Positions 33,705 to 42,972 of a stretch of DNA of 64,000 bases are shown here, in pieces. The first letter of the stretch is position 1, and every line of letters starts with the position of its first letter. The stretch is from assembly GCF_027482425.1 (NCBI RefSeq), contig NZ_JAIXWA010000072.1, positions 62,001 to 126,000 of the forward strand, in the 5' to 3' direction. The stretch is from Flavobacterium sp. Lineage in GTDB: Bacteria; Bacteroidota; Bacteroidia; Flavobacteriales; Flavobacteriaceae. Under the pieces are notes generated by a model. The model was given only the letters and a program-made list of their open reading frames with translations, ran no database searches and was not told the DNA's origin. Position numbers and translations under genes: made by a program.

Positions 33705-33737
33705 AAAGGCTTTAACCCTTATCAATACTGGTATTGC

Positions 33738-34595
33738 ATGAGTTTTTCTAAAGATAAATTTGTTTTTAAAGTTAAAGATCATTCTGTTTCTGGAGAGGAA
33801 TTTGAATTGTGGATGGATAGGCAATGGGAGCTTTTAGTGACCCATCCTCAACCCACTCCAGAACAACTGCCTGCCTATTATGAAAGTGCCGATTATATTT
33901 CTCATACCGATGGGAAACGAACGCTTTTTGAAAAGGCATATCAATTCGTCAAAGGCATTGCTTTGGCTAACAAGTTGCAATTGATTAATTCGATGAGCCC
34001 GAAAGGGACCATTTTAGACATTGGTGCGGGTACCGGTGATTTTTTATTAACATGTAAAAATGACGGTTGGCAGGCAACTGGAATTGAACCTAGTGCTAAA
34101 GCAAAATCGATTGCAGAGTCCAAAGGAATTACCATGACCGCATCACAAAACGATTTGCCCGATCGTTCCTTTGATGTGATTACTATGTGGCATGTGTTGG
34201 AACATGTACCTGATTTGGAAGCACAACTACAATCGTTAAAGCGTTTGCTCAAACCCGAAGGCACGGTGATTGTTGCAGTGCCCAATTTTAAATCCTACGA
34301 CGCCCAACATTACCAATCGTATTGGGCTGCATACGATGTGCCCATCCATTTGTGGCATTTTTCAAAAACAGCTATCGAAAAATTATTTGCGCAACAGACG
34401 ATGCAACTCGTAAAGGTACTCCCCATGAAATTTGATTCCTATTATGTGAGTTTACTTTCTGAAAAGTATAAAACAGGAAAAATGAATTATGTGAAGGCTG
34501 TATGGATCGGATGGCGCTCGAATGTGAGAGCGAAACAAACTAAAGAGTATTCATCACACATTTATGTCCTAAAAAACATGAAAAACGTCAAATAA
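33738..34595 (+). CDS. Class I SAM-dependent methyltransferase
   Basis: 285 residues. Motif I is seen as TILDIGAGTGDFLLTC near residue 92, the acidic end of strand two as GIEPSAKAKSIAES, and the post-motif segment as FDVITMWHVLEHVPDLEAQL. A second half follows with VPNFKSYDAQHYQSYW and HLWHFSKTAIEKL. It resembles UbiG/Methyltransf_23-type enzymes acting on small molecules or lipid precursors. The substrate is not deducible. It follows mnmG after 49 bases that contain parS site 3. Confidence 0.87.
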   Translation: MSFSKDKFVFKVKDHSVSGEEFELWMDRQWELLVTHPQPTPEQLPAYYESADYISHTDGKRTLFEKAYQFVKGIALANKLQLINSMSPKGTILDIGAGTGDFLLTCKNDGWQATGIEPSAKAKSIAESKGITMTASQNDLPDRSFDVITMWHVLEHVPDLEAQLQSLKRLLKPEGTVIVAVPNFKSYDAQHYQSYWAAYDVPIHLWHFSKTAIEKLFAQQTMQLVKVLPMKFDSYYVSLLSEKYKTGKMNYVKAVWIGWRSNVRAKQTKEYSSHIYVLKNMKNVK

Positions 34596-34660
34596 AAACG
34601 TATTTTCAACTTTTATTATCGTTTCCAAAGCACAAGGCACGCGATTTTTAAAACGCGCTT

Positions 34661-34686
34661 AAAACGGCTAAAACGAGGCCGTTTTT
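34661..34686 (+). terminator. Probable terminator after the methyltransferase gene
   Basis: Stem AAAACGGC/GCCGTTTT followed by a short T run. A second hairpin (CGCG...CGCG) lies just before it. Confidence 0.55.
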
Positions 34687-34779
34687 AATCAAGTAACCGT
34701 ATAAATACGCCGGCAGCTATAAATATTACTTATATTTCAATCTCAAGGGAATAATGTTAAATATATCGAACGAAATATT

Positions 34780-34787
34780 TACTTTTG
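34780..34787 (+). promoter_or_regulatory. -7 promoter box for the OmpH-like gene
   Basis: TACTTTTG ends only seven bases before the first ATG (34795), so the transcript would be almost leaderless. Initiation at a later ATG (34807 or 34813) is also possible. Confidence 0.45.
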
Positions 34788-34794
34788 AGGCCAA

Positions 34795-35391
34795 ATGAAA
34801 AAAACCATGATTATGAAAAAATTGTTTGTAGGAGTTATTTTGGTATTCGCCATGATTTCTTGCGAAAAAGCAACCGAAGCGAAAGAATTTAAAACAGCGT
34901 ACATTGATACCAGTAAATTATTAGACGAATCAACAGAAGCGAATGATATCAAAGCTAAATATGAAGGAATAGCCAAAGAAAAAGGTTCGCGCATTAAAGT
35001 CGAAATCGATCGTTTAGAAGCCGAACAAAAAAGCTTTTCTATCAATGCACAAAAAAATGGACAAGCTTGGGCACAACAAAAATATGGTGAACTTCAGCAA
35101 CGCGGTCAAGAAATTCAATATGCCGAGCAAATGTTGACGCGTCAGTTGCAAGGAGAAATGGGGATTGAAATGGATTCTTTAGTCAACACCTATCGTAAAT
35201 CCATCAAAGATTACGGTAAAGAAAAAGGGTACGACTATATTTATGGAACAGGCGAATCAGCTACTGTTTTATATGCCAAAGACGCCTATGATATCACCAA
35301 AGAAGTAGTAAAACTTGTCAATGATAAATATAAATCAGGAGCAAAGTCAGATAAAAAAGCAGCGACTAAAGAAAAAACAGATAAAAAGTAA
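34795..35391 (+). CDS. OmpH/Skp-like periplasmic chaperone with lipobox
   Basis: 198 residues. ATGs at 34795, 34807 and 34813 are all possible; MKKLFVGVILVFAMISC gives the best signal, with a lipobox-like AMISC. The mature sequence fits OmpH/Skp: AYIDTSKLLDESTEANDIKA, a long helical hairpin (AEQKSFSINAQKNGQAWAQQ; YGELQQRGQEIQYAEQ), and MDSLVNTYRKSIKDYGKEKG with YDYIYGTGESATVLY. Skp proteins carry unfolded outer-membrane proteins across the periplasm. A lipid-anchored form is suggested by the cysteine. A lysine-rich tail ends the chain. Confidence 0.85.
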   Translation: MKKTMIMKKLFVGVILVFAMISCEKATEAKEFKTAYIDTSKLLDESTEANDIKAKYEGIAKEKGSRIKVEIDRLEAEQKSFSINAQKNGQAWAQQKYGELQQRGQEIQYAEQMLTRQLQGEMGIEMDSLVNTYRKSIKDYGKEKGYDYIYGTGESATVLYAKDAYDITKEVVKLVNDKYKSGAKSDKKAATKEKTDKK

Positions 35392-35411
35392 TCCATGAAT
35401 ACTTTAAAGAT

Positions 35412-35438
35412 AAAGCCCTATTTTTCAGGGCTTTTTTT
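35412..35438 (+). terminator. Terminator of the OmpH-like gene
   Basis: Stem AAAGCCCT/AGGGCTTT, loop ATTTTTC, then a T run. The end of the T run overlaps the -33 element of the next promoter. Confidence 0.85.
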
Positions 35439-35466
35439 GTTTGTCCTCAGAAGATTTCTATCTTTG
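35437..35466 (+). promoter_or_regulatory. Complete promoter for the PIF1-type helicase gene
   Basis: TTG at 35437-35439, a 19-base spacer and TATCTTTG at 35459-35466 give the full Bacteroidota -33/-7 arrangement, the best match in the window. The ATG follows 18 bases later. Confidence 0.65.
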
Positions 35467-35484
35467 TCTTTTAGTTTATAAGCC

Positions 35485-37749
35485 ATGGAATCATTATCTA
35501 CCGAAGCACACTACGCGCTCCAATTCATCAACCAAACCAATCGATCTGTATTTTTAACAGGAAAAGCAGGGACAGGAAAGACCACGTTGTTGCGTGAAAT
35601 AATTACCAAAACCTACAAAAACACCGTCGTCGTTGCCCCTACAGGAATTGCTGCTTTAAACGCAGGAGGTGTTACGATTCATTCTTTTTTTCAATTGCCT
35701 TTTTCCGCTTTTATTCCGGATTATTCGATCCCAACGACCCAGCCTTTTTTAAAATTAGAGTCTCGAACAAGCTTAAAGCGTCATTTTAAATGGAATGGAA
35801 CACGCATAGCACTTCTTCGTAACCTCGAATTGTTGATTATAGATGAAGTTAGTATGCTTCGTCCCGATATTTTAGATGCTATCGATTTTGTATTGCAATC
35901 GGTTCGACGTAACAATAAACCATTTGGTGGTGTTCAAGTACTCTTTATTGGTGATTTAATGCAGCTACCACCTATAGTTAAGGAAGTAGAATGGACCTAT
36001 TTAAAAAAGTATTACCACGGAAAATACTTTTTTCACGCCCAAGTGTTAAAGCATTTTCCACCGCTGTATATTGAACTCCCTAAAATATTTAGACAAACCG
36101 ATACAACCTTTATTAATTTGCTTAATCAACTGAGGAACAACACAATAACTAAAGACGATCTGTCGGTTTTAGCCCCATATATTCAACCTAATTTTCAACC
36201 TGAAAACCACTTAGGATACATTACCTTAACCACCCATAATGCCAAAGCCGATCGAATAAATACCCAAGCTTTGTCAAAAATTACCATCGAACCCAACGTG
36301 TATCATGCCGAAATAATTGGTGATTTTCCTGAAAAAGCCTATCCATTAGACCCCAACTTGATCTTAAAGGTCGGCGCACAAGTAATGTTTGTCAAAAATG
36401 ATTTGTCTCAAGAGAAACGTTTTTTCAATGGTAAAATGGGCGTCGTAAAAGCATTATCAACTCATGAGATTATCGTTGAATTTCCTGAGGAAAAACGAAC
36501 CATTGAAGTCGAAAAATACGAATGGCAAAACATCCGCTACACGCTCAATGAAAGTACCAAAGATATTGAAGAAGAAGTATTGGGAACATTTACCCATTAT
36601 CCCCTAAAATTAGCTTGGGCTATTACCGTACACAAAAGCCAAGGATTAACTTTTGATAAAGCCGTTTTAGATGTCTCCGATGTGTTTTTACCCGGTCAAG
36701 CTTATGTTGCTTTTTCGCGTTTACGCAGTTTACAAGGTTTAGTTTTAAAAGCGCCCATCCAGTTGCAAGGCATTCATAATGACCCTGATGTGCTTGATTA
36801 TGTAAGTCAAAAGTCGGAACCCGATCAACTTGAAGTTACTTTATCCCTTGAAAGCCAATCTTACCTCAAAAATTATGTGCTGCAAGCCTTTGATTGGGAG
36901 GAATGGCACCGTGTGGTAAAAGCACATCAATTATCGTATTTAGAATTGACCGATAAATCCCCCAAAGTAGCTTTTAAAATGTGGGCTCAAGAATTTGAAC
37001 GTTCTTTATTGGCCATAAAAGTTCAAGCCCAAAAATTCCAACTTCAATTACGGCGAATTTTCGATGGCCAATGGGATTATCCGTTTCTCAAAGAGCGCCT
37101 CGATGCTGCAGTTGACTATTTTTATCCTACCTGGGAATCCATGGTTTATGGGCTTCTTTTGAAAATGGAGGAGGTTAGAACTCTTAAAAAAGTCAAAGAA
37201 TTTCATGAAGAACTACTTCATTTAGAAACGGTTTCTCTTCAAACCATTCTACAAGCGTTCAAAGTACAACAATTTGTCACTTTAACCCTTCAAAACCAAC
37301 CTGTAACGAAGGAAAACTTGGTGACCGAACGGCAAAAAGAGTTTAAACGTACCTTGCGCAAAAGAGTGTTGGAGGATTTCAAATCGTCTGGTTTTCAACC
37401 AGCTGAATTAGAAGAGGATGAACCGATTTATACACGAAAAAAATCGCCTAAAGTTGCCAAAAAATCAACCTATCTTATCACTTTTGAACTTTGGAAGCAA
37501 TCCCTGTCTATGGAACAAATAGCGGCCGAACGCAAACTTACCCTCAATACCATTCAAGGGCACATTGCGAAGTTAATTGAACAAAAGGAGATTCAAATAG
37601 AAGAAGTCTTACCGAAAGATCGATTTCTTGGTATTATTGACTTGTTTCGACAACATCCCAACAGCACTTTATCTGAATTAAAGGAATTGGTGGGCGAAAC
37701 AATCGGCTGGGAAGAATTGAAGTGGGCCAGAGCGGCATGGGTTAGCTAA
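35485..37749 (+). CDS. PIF1-type superfamily 1 helicase with C-terminal helix-turn-helix
   Basis: 754 residues. SF1B helicase motifs: Walker A FLTGKAGTGKTTLLREI near residue 25; VAPTGIAALNAGGVTIHSFF; Walker B LLIIDEVSMLRPD near 115; GDLMQLPPI; and the C-terminal AITVHKSQGLTFDKAVLDV with QAYVAFSRLRSLQGLVLK near 405. Beyond residue 440 are helical, HRDC-like regions. Near 660-710 is a helix-turn-helix (WKQSLSMEQIAAERKLTLNT) like those at the end of Bacteroidota RecQ/PIF1 proteins. It probably unwinds DNA in repair or replication. It overlaps the converging DoxX gene by eight bases. Confidence 0.9.
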   Translation: MESLSTEAHYALQFINQTNRSVFLTGKAGTGKTTLLREIITKTYKNTVVVAPTGIAALNAGGVTIHSFFQLPFSAFIPDYSIPTTQPFLKLESRTSLKRHFKWNGTRIALLRNLELLIIDEVSMLRPDILDAIDFVLQSVRRNNKPFGGVQVLFIGDLMQLPPIVKEVEWTYLKKYYHGKYFFHAQVLKHFPPLYIELPKIFRQTDTTFINLLNQLRNNTITKDDLSVLAPYIQPNFQPENHLGYITLTTHNAKADRINTQALSKITIEPNVYHAEIIGDFPEKAYPLDPNLILKVGAQVMFVKNDLSQEKRFFNGKMGVVKALSTHEIIVEFPEEKRTIEVEKYEWQNIRYTLNESTKDIEEEVLGTFTHYPLKLAWAITVHKSQGLTFDKAVLDVSDVFLPGQAYVAFSRLRSLQGLVLKAPIQLQGIHNDPDVLDYVSQKSEPDQLEVTLSLESQSYLKNYVLQAFDWEEWHRVVKAHQLSYLELTDKSPKVAFKMWAQEFERSLLAIKVQAQKFQLQLRRIFDGQWDYPFLKERLDAAVDYFYPTWESMVYGLLLKMEEVRTLKKVKEFHEELLHLETVSLQTILQAFKVQQFVTLTLQNQPVTKENLVTERQKEFKRTLRKRVLEDFKSSGFQPAELEEDEPIYTRKKSPKVAKKSTYLITFELWKQSLSMEQIAAERKLTLNTIQGHIAKLIEQKEIQIEEVLPKDRFLGIIDLFRQHPNSTLSELKELVGETIGWEELKWARAAWVS

Positions 37750-38125
37750 GCCAATACACCCCAATAATCGCGGGAATAAAATACAGGGTAATATTTCTTG
37801 CCCCGTCATAATCTTTGGCCAAACGCTGGCCGATAAGCATTTCTAATAAGGCAATGCAACTAAATACAGCGCCCCAAAAGCCAAAGTTGCGTTCGCCATT
37901 GATATACAATTGCAAACAACCAATCGCGGCAAGAATACCCGCAATCAATTCGGTGACTAATAAAACACCCATTAATAACGCTACTTTATCTTTTACAGGA
38001 CTGTTGGCAAAATAACTTTGCATCCCTTGTAAAGTGGTTTTCCAATGAAAAACTTTTTCATGTGACGACATTAAAAAGGTAATCGCCAAAAACAACAAAA
38101 CGAAAAATGAAGCGGGATTGGTCAT
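37742..38125 (-). CDS. DoxX-like membrane protein
   Basis: 127 residues with four hydrophobic segments (about 7-20, 48-72, 82-98 and 108-126). HEKVFHWKTTLQGMQSYFAN followed by LLMGVLLVTELIAGILAAIG is typical of the DoxX/DoxD-like family. Members have been linked to redox functions, but most, like this one, lack assigned activity. It begins two bases after holB ends on the same strand, so both are one unit. Confidence 0.75.
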   Translation of the reverse strand: MTNPASFFVLLFLAITFLMSSHEKVFHWKTTLQGMQSYFANSPVKDKVALLMGVLLVTELIAGILAAIGCLQLYINGERNFGFWGAVFSCIALLEMLIGQRLAKDYDGARNITLYFIPAIIGVYWLS

Positions 38126-38127
38126 GG

Positions 38128-39279
38128 TTACGAATGTTTGTGAATGAGACGCGTAAGTTTTATCGACAAATCGGTGAGCACGATTTTGGCATTTCCATTT
38201 CGTTCGATTAAATAGGTCGCTTGTTCAAGTTCATGCGCTATTTCAACAATATTGTTGCCTGTAACAAAGGGCGCAAATTTTTCCAAAGCAAACCCTTGAA
38301 CTTCAGGTTCCATATAAACTAAATCGTTTGCTTGGTAATTGAATACCAAGGCTTGACGAAACATTTCTAGGCAAAATAGTAAAAACCGCTTCTGGGTTTC
38401 ACGACCCAAACCGGCAATTTCTTCACTCCAAGCAATCAAATCATGGATGGCTGTAGCATTTCCTTTGGCTCGAAAAGCGGCTCTCACCCATTGTACAAAC
38501 CATTGTTCAAAGGGAAGATCTTCATCCTCTTTTCGCATTAATTTTAATGCTTTGGCATAATTACCCTGGGCTTGATGGGCAATTTTTTTGGCCGTTGATT
38601 CATCACATGATTCCTGTGAAATCAATGCTTCTTGAATCACAGCATCGGTCAGCGCGTTAAAATGTAATACTTGACACCGTGATCGAATGGTTTGTAAAAC
38701 ATCTTCTTCATGCTCCGCAATTAAAAGAAAAACCGTTTTATCGGTGGGTTCTTCCAACAATTTTAAGAGTTTGTTGGACGCTTCAATATTCATTTTATCA
38801 GCACTCCAAATAATCATCACTTTATAGCCCCCTTCATGCGCTTTTAAGGATAATAAACGAACAATTTCATGCGCATCTTCTACGCGAATAAATCCCTGCT
38901 TGTTTTTTACATCCAGTACAGCATACCAATCAAATAAGGTGCCGTAGGGGTTTTCAGTTACAAACTGCCTCCATTCACGCAAAAAATCTAAACTTTTGGG
39001 TTTTGATTTGACATCATCGGTAGTTACGGTAGGGTAGATAAAATGCAAATCAGGATGCCCCAACTGTTCAAATTTCAACTGACAAGCCGCTCGACTGGAT
39101 TCATTTGAAGTGGATAGCGCCTGACAAATAATGTGTCGTGCATACGCAATCGCCATAGGTAAAATACCACATCCTTCAGGCCCAGTAAAAAGTTGCGCAT
39201 GGGGAATACGACCCGAATCGGCACTTTTAAGTAAATGATTTTTAAGGTGTTCGTGCCCTAAAATTTCTGAAAACAACAT
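38128..39279 (-). CDS. holB: DNA polymerase III delta' subunit
   Basis: 383 residues from ATG 39279; a TTG at 39285 lies inside the promoter box (39283-39290). The protein is part of the clamp-loader complex. It shows LFSEILGHEHLKNHLLKSA, RIPHAQLFTGPEGCGILPMA (P-loop remnant without the usual GKT, as in other delta' subunits), IIWSADKMNIEASNKLLKLL with EEPTDKTVFLLI, and the sensor region TIRSRCQVLHF. The C-terminal third is the helical collar domain. The promoter position suggests an almost leaderless transcript. Confidence 0.92.
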   Translation of the reverse strand: MLFSEILGHEHLKNHLLKSADSGRIPHAQLFTGPEGCGILPMAIAYARHIICQALSTSNESSRAACQLKFEQLGHPDLHFIYPTVTTDDVKSKPKSLDFLREWRQFVTENPYGTLFDWYAVLDVKNKQGFIRVEDAHEIVRLLSLKAHEGGYKVMIIWSADKMNIEASNKLLKLLEEPTDKTVFLLIAEHEEDVLQTIRSRCQVLHFNALTDAVIQEALISQESCDESTAKKIAHQAQGNYAKALKLMRKEDEDLPFEQWFVQWVRAAFRAKGNATAIHDLIAWSEEIAGLGRETQKRFLLFCLEMFRQALVFNYQANDLVYMEPEVQGFALEKFAPFVTGNNIVEIAHELEQATYLIERNGNAKIVLTDLSIKLTRLIHKHS

Positions 39280-39282
39280 AAG

Positions 39283-39290
39283 CAAATATA
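39283..39290 (-). promoter_or_regulatory. -7 promoter box for holB
   Basis: The minus strand reads TATATTTG, ending three bases before the ATG at 39279. If this box is used, transcription starts at or next to the start codon. Confidence 0.45.
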
Positions 39291-39439
39291 ACTCAAATCT
39301 CGTTTTCTTCCCTTTTGTTGCCTAAAAAAATACAATATACAAACATAAAAACACCTTGTATGTGTAAGAAATTACAGTAATATAATAATAAAAAGTAATT
39401 TATAACGACAAAAGTATACACTTTATCGATATTTGTATA

Positions 39440-39447
39440 TAATTTTG
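39440..39447 (+). promoter_or_regulatory. -7 promoter box for the adhesin-like gene
   Basis: TAATTTTG lies 14 bases before the ATG at 39462 and 47 before that at 39495, so it fits either start. Confidence 0.4.
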
Positions 39448-39494
39448 TCTTGTTGTTTTTCATGTTCAAAAAAGCAACCCCAAAAAAAGTGACC

Positions 39495-41465
39495 ATGGAT
39501 CAATTGTCAACATCCCTAAAAAAAATAATGCTACTTGGCTTTTTGTGCTCAGGTACTTTAGGCTACGCGCAATTGATGGTTCCGTTTAAATCACGTTTTG
39601 AAAAACATTTAAAGGGCGATTTAGTGGTCATTGCGAACAACATCGTAAACCGTAGTGATTTTAACAACCATGCCAACGATGCGTACTACAACCACACCAA
39701 CCAAGCGTTGTTGAACGATGAGTTCTATATGGATTACATTGATATTGACAAAGAAGAAGCTACGTTTTCGTCCAGTAGTGCCGAATTGTATGTAGAAAAT
39801 CCTTCGGGGAAGAAAATTGTTTTTGCGGGATTGTATTGGGCAGCCAACTACAAATATGAAGAAGGAGCCCAAAAAGGTTCAGAAAAGTATATTCCCGTCA
39901 ATCCACAACGCAATGCTTTTACATCCGTCTTGTTGAAACTGCCTGGTTCAAAACAATATACTTCGGTTCAAGGGCAATTATTGTTTGATGGAATCAATTC
40001 CAAAGCAACCCAAGATATGGCTCCTTATGCCGTATTTGCCGATGTTACAAGTTTGGTTCAATCTTTATCCAATCCGTTTGGGGTATATACGGTGGCCAAT
40101 ATCAGAGCAACATTGGGAACGCTTTCAGGAGGTTCTGCGGCAGGATGGTCATTGTTTGTGGTGTATGAAGATGCCTCGTTGTCTGAAAAGTTTATTTCCC
40201 TCAATGATGGGTTTCTTTCGCTGAATCAACAACCGATTGATTTCACCTACATGGGATTCCATACGCCTGCTTCGGGAGAGGTTCGGGTGAAATTAGCCTT
40301 TGCCAATTTAGAAGGCGATAACACTTTAATTGGTGACCAAGTTTTGCTTGGAAATGCCAAAACAGGAAGCTTTTTACCGATTACCGATTCCCGTCGGAAA
40401 CCCAATAATTTTTTCAACAGTAGTATTACCCTAGACGGGCAGTACATGATGAACCGATTTCCCGACAGTAAAAATACACTGGGATATGATACCTGTTTGT
40501 TTTCCATTTTTAATTCCAACAATCAATTGGTGCCCAACGATGCTCGAGAGGCTACGTTGCGATTGTTGTCTTCGGGCGATCAAAGTTTTGTTTATGTTAC
40601 CGGAATGGTCGTCGATTCAGACAATCAACCGAAAGCAATCGAGAAAAAAGGACTCACGCAAATCCCGAATAAAAACGAGTACAAACTCACAGGAACGCAA
40701 AGGACCTTAAAATTTATCCCCGCAAATATTGATTTATTATCCGAAAACAACGCCAAAACAACTTCATCGTTTAACCGTTTTTGCCGTGATCAAGCGGTAG
40801 AAAGTCAGAAATCAACCGACATTCAAATGCTTAAAATATCTGGCGCCGAAGCCGCGTATTATTTGGTTACTGGTATTTTCAAAACGGAAGGCGCTGCCAA
40901 CGAATACTATCGTTTTTTAAAATCTAAGGAGTTTGAACCGGTTGAGTTTACCAATCCGCTCAATCAATACCGTTACATTGCAATTTTAAAAACCCAAAGT
41001 CAAGAACAGGCAGTGATTAAGTTACTCAACAAAATGGAGGGAACGTATAAAGAGTGTATTCAAATTGTGGCTGTGAACAAAAATATTAACCAACTGTATG
41101 CTGACGCCGCTTGGAATATCAAACGCTTGGAAACCTCGAGAGTGACACAACAAGAAGAGGAGTCTGTAAAGATTCAATGGGCCAAGATTCCCAATGAAGA
41201 CCAAGGATATTATATCATTGCCAATGTATTTGCCATTTCAGAGAATACCGATAATTTCATGAACGCCCTTAAAAAGAAAGGATTCCACCCCAAAAAAATG
41301 GTGAATACGCAAAACAAGTTTCAATACGTATACCTTAAAAAAGTTGCCTCCCAACAAGAAGCTCAAATTTGGGTGCAATCGCAAATGAATGGCCAATACC
41401 ACGATAAGCTTTGGGTGCTTTCTGTCAATAATAGTAACGAAACCATTACCGATAATGATCATTAA
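39495..41465 (+). CDS. Secreted adhesin-like protein with two SPOR-like repeats
   Basis: About 656 residues from ATG 39495 (MDQLSTSLKKIMLLGFLCSG, cleavage near GYAQ); ATG 39462 would add 11 residues. The N-terminal 380 residues (FEKHLKGDLVVIANNIVNRS, YMDYIDIDKEEATFSSSSAE, KIVFAGLYWAANYKYEEG, DVTSLVQSLSNPFGVYTVAN, SGGSAAGWSLFVVYEDASLS) match the first domain I know from very large flavobacterial surface proteins with type IX sorting. Here that domain is followed by two SPOR-like repeats (about 452-535 and 568-645; YYLVTGIF and YYIIANVF) instead of adhesin repeats. No sorting domain is visible. It may be a peptidoglycan-linked surface component. Confidence 0.65.
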   Translation: MDQLSTSLKKIMLLGFLCSGTLGYAQLMVPFKSRFEKHLKGDLVVIANNIVNRSDFNNHANDAYYNHTNQALLNDEFYMDYIDIDKEEATFSSSSAELYVENPSGKKIVFAGLYWAANYKYEEGAQKGSEKYIPVNPQRNAFTSVLLKLPGSKQYTSVQGQLLFDGINSKATQDMAPYAVFADVTSLVQSLSNPFGVYTVANIRATLGTLSGGSAAGWSLFVVYEDASLSEKFISLNDGFLSLNQQPIDFTYMGFHTPASGEVRVKLAFANLEGDNTLIGDQVLLGNAKTGSFLPITDSRRKPNNFFNSSITLDGQYMMNRFPDSKNTLGYDTCLFSIFNSNNQLVPNDAREATLRLLSSGDQSFVYVTGMVVDSDNQPKAIEKKGLTQIPNKNEYKLTGTQRTLKFIPANIDLLSENNAKTTSSFNRFCRDQAVESQKSTDIQMLKISGAEAAYYLVTGIFKTEGAANEYYRFLKSKEFEPVEFTNPLNQYRYIAILKTQSQEQAVIKLLNKMEGTYKECIQIVAVNKNINQLYADAAWNIKRLETSRVTQQEEESVKIQWAKIPNEDQGYYIIANVFAISENTDNFMNALKKKGFHPKKMVNTQNKFQYVYLKKVASQQEAQIWVQSQMNGQYHDKLWVLSVNNSNETITDNDH

Positions 41466-41647
41466 TTTTATTCTCTTCGGCTCGGTGCTTTCGATTAAAA
41501 ATCGCCGTAACATGTTCCCCGAAATGTTTAAAAAAGTTCGGGAAAAAGTACGGTTTTAAGTCTATCGTAACCCTTCTTTTTATCCGATGAAAAGCGTTAA
41601 AAAATCGACCAATGCTTTTTGTCCTTTCCCCAACACGTTTATTTCGT

Positions 41648-41655
41648 TATATTTG
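41648..41655 (+). promoter_or_regulatory. -7 promoter box for pgk
   Basis: TATATTTG, 30 bases before the pgk ATG. The nearest upstream TTG is 26 bases away, longer than usual. Confidence 0.45.
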
Positions 41656-41685
41656 CCACAAAATTTCTAAGTGTAGCATAAGCTG

Positions 41686-42873
41686 ATGAAAACAATTAAC
41701 GACTTCAATTTTCAGGGAAAAAAAGCTTTAATCCGGGTAGATTTTAATGTTCCTTTGGACAAACAATTTAACGTAACAGATACCAATCGTATCGAGGCGG
41801 CGCAACCCACCATTGCCAAAATTTTAGCCGATGGCGGTAGTGTGATTTTAATGTCGCATTTGGGACGACCTAAAGGAAAAGAAGCGAAATATTCTCTAGA
41901 ACACATTGTAGCGACCACAGCAAAAGTATTAGGTGTTCCTGTGCAATTTGCCTCCGATTGTCGTGGAGCTATTGCGCAACAAGCGGCCGCTCAACTTCAA
42001 CCCGGACAAGTGTTATTGTTGGAAAATTTACGTTTTTACCCAGAAGAAGAAGCAGGCGACGTTGCTTTTGCTCAAGAATTGGCTTCTCTAGGCGATATTT
42101 TCGTGAATGACGCTTTCGGAACGGCTCACCGCGCCCACGCTTCTACAACCATTATTGCGCAGTTTTTTCCTGAGGCCAAATGTTTCGGTAGCTTGTTGGC
42201 CAAAGAAATTGAGAGTTTAAATCGCGTATTAAAACAATCCGTAAAACCCGTAACTGCCGTCTTAGGAGGTTCAAAAGTTTCCTCTAAAATTACAGTTATT
42301 GAAAATATTTTAGACAAAGTCGACCACATGATCATAGGCGGTGGGATGACCTTCACCTTTATCAAAGCGCTTGGTGGAAACGTAGGCGATTCTATTTGTG
42401 AAATGGACAAACTCGATTTAGCGCTCGAAATTTTACACCAAGCGAAAATCAAAAATGTACACATTCATCTTCCCGTTGATGTGGTAGCGGCCAATGCATT
42501 TGCCAATGATGCTGCAACTCAAATTGTAGACGTTCGTCAAATTCCCGAAGGATGGCAAGGTTTGGACGCCGGACCGAAGTCGTTGGAGAATTTTAAATCC
42601 ATCATCATGCAATCCAAAACAATATTGTGGAACGGTCCCCTAGGCGTTTTTGAAATGGAAAACTTTGCAAAAGGAACGATATCCTTGGGGGAATTTATTG
42701 CTGAATCGACGGCTCAAGGCGCTTTCTCACTCGTGGGAGGCGGAGATTCTGTGGCGGCCGTGAAGCAGTTTGGTTTGGAACCCAAAATGAGCTATGTATC
42801 CACTGGTGGCGGTGCTATGTTGGAAATGTTGGAGGGCAGAACCCTTCCAGGAATTCAAGCGATTTTGGACTAA
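41686..42873 (+). CDS. pgk: Phosphoglycerate kinase
   Basis: 395 residues, the normal length. It transfers phosphate between 1,3-bisphosphoglycerate and ADP in glycolysis. Motifs: [96 protein letters not shown], and the ATP-site loop [15 protein letters not shown] followed by [17 protein letters not shown] single-gene unit with its own promoter box. Confidence 0.98.
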   Translation: MKTINDFNFQGKKALIRVDFNVPLDKQFNVTDTNRIEAAQPTIAKILADGGSVILMSHLGRPKGKEAKYSLEHIVATTAKVLGVPVQFASDCRGAIAQQAAAQLQPGQVLLLENLRFYPEEEAGDVAFAQELASLGDIFVNDAFGTAHRAHASTTIIAQFFPEAKCFGSLLAKEIESLNRVLKQSVKPVTAVLGGSKVSSKITVIENILDKVDHMIIGGGMTFTFIKALGGNVGDSICEMDKLDLALEILHQAKIKNVHIHLPVDVVAANAFANDAATQIVDVRQIPEGWQGLDAGPKSLENFKSIIMQSKTILWNGPLGVFEMENFAKGTISLGEFIAESTAQGAFSLVGGGDSVAAVKQFGLEPKMSYVSTGGGAMLEMLEGRTLPGIQAILD

Positions 42874-42920
42874 ATACCTGATTTTAACAATAAATAAGTA
42901 AATATTAACGTTATACGGTT

Positions 42921-42928
42921 TAGTTTTG
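42921..42928 (+). promoter_or_regulatory. -7 promoter box for the LysM lytic transglycosylase gene
   Basis: TAGTTTTG lies 44 bases before the ATG at 42973, in the 99-base gap after pgk. Confidence 0.4.
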
Positions 42929-42972
42929 CAAAACCTTAAGAGGTTGATAAATACACTATTAAAATTGATTTC

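Noticed and set aside
38128-39279. holB as a damaged clamp-loader ATPase because its P-loop lacks GKT
   Set aside because: Delta' subunits normally have a non-functional P-loop, so this is expected.
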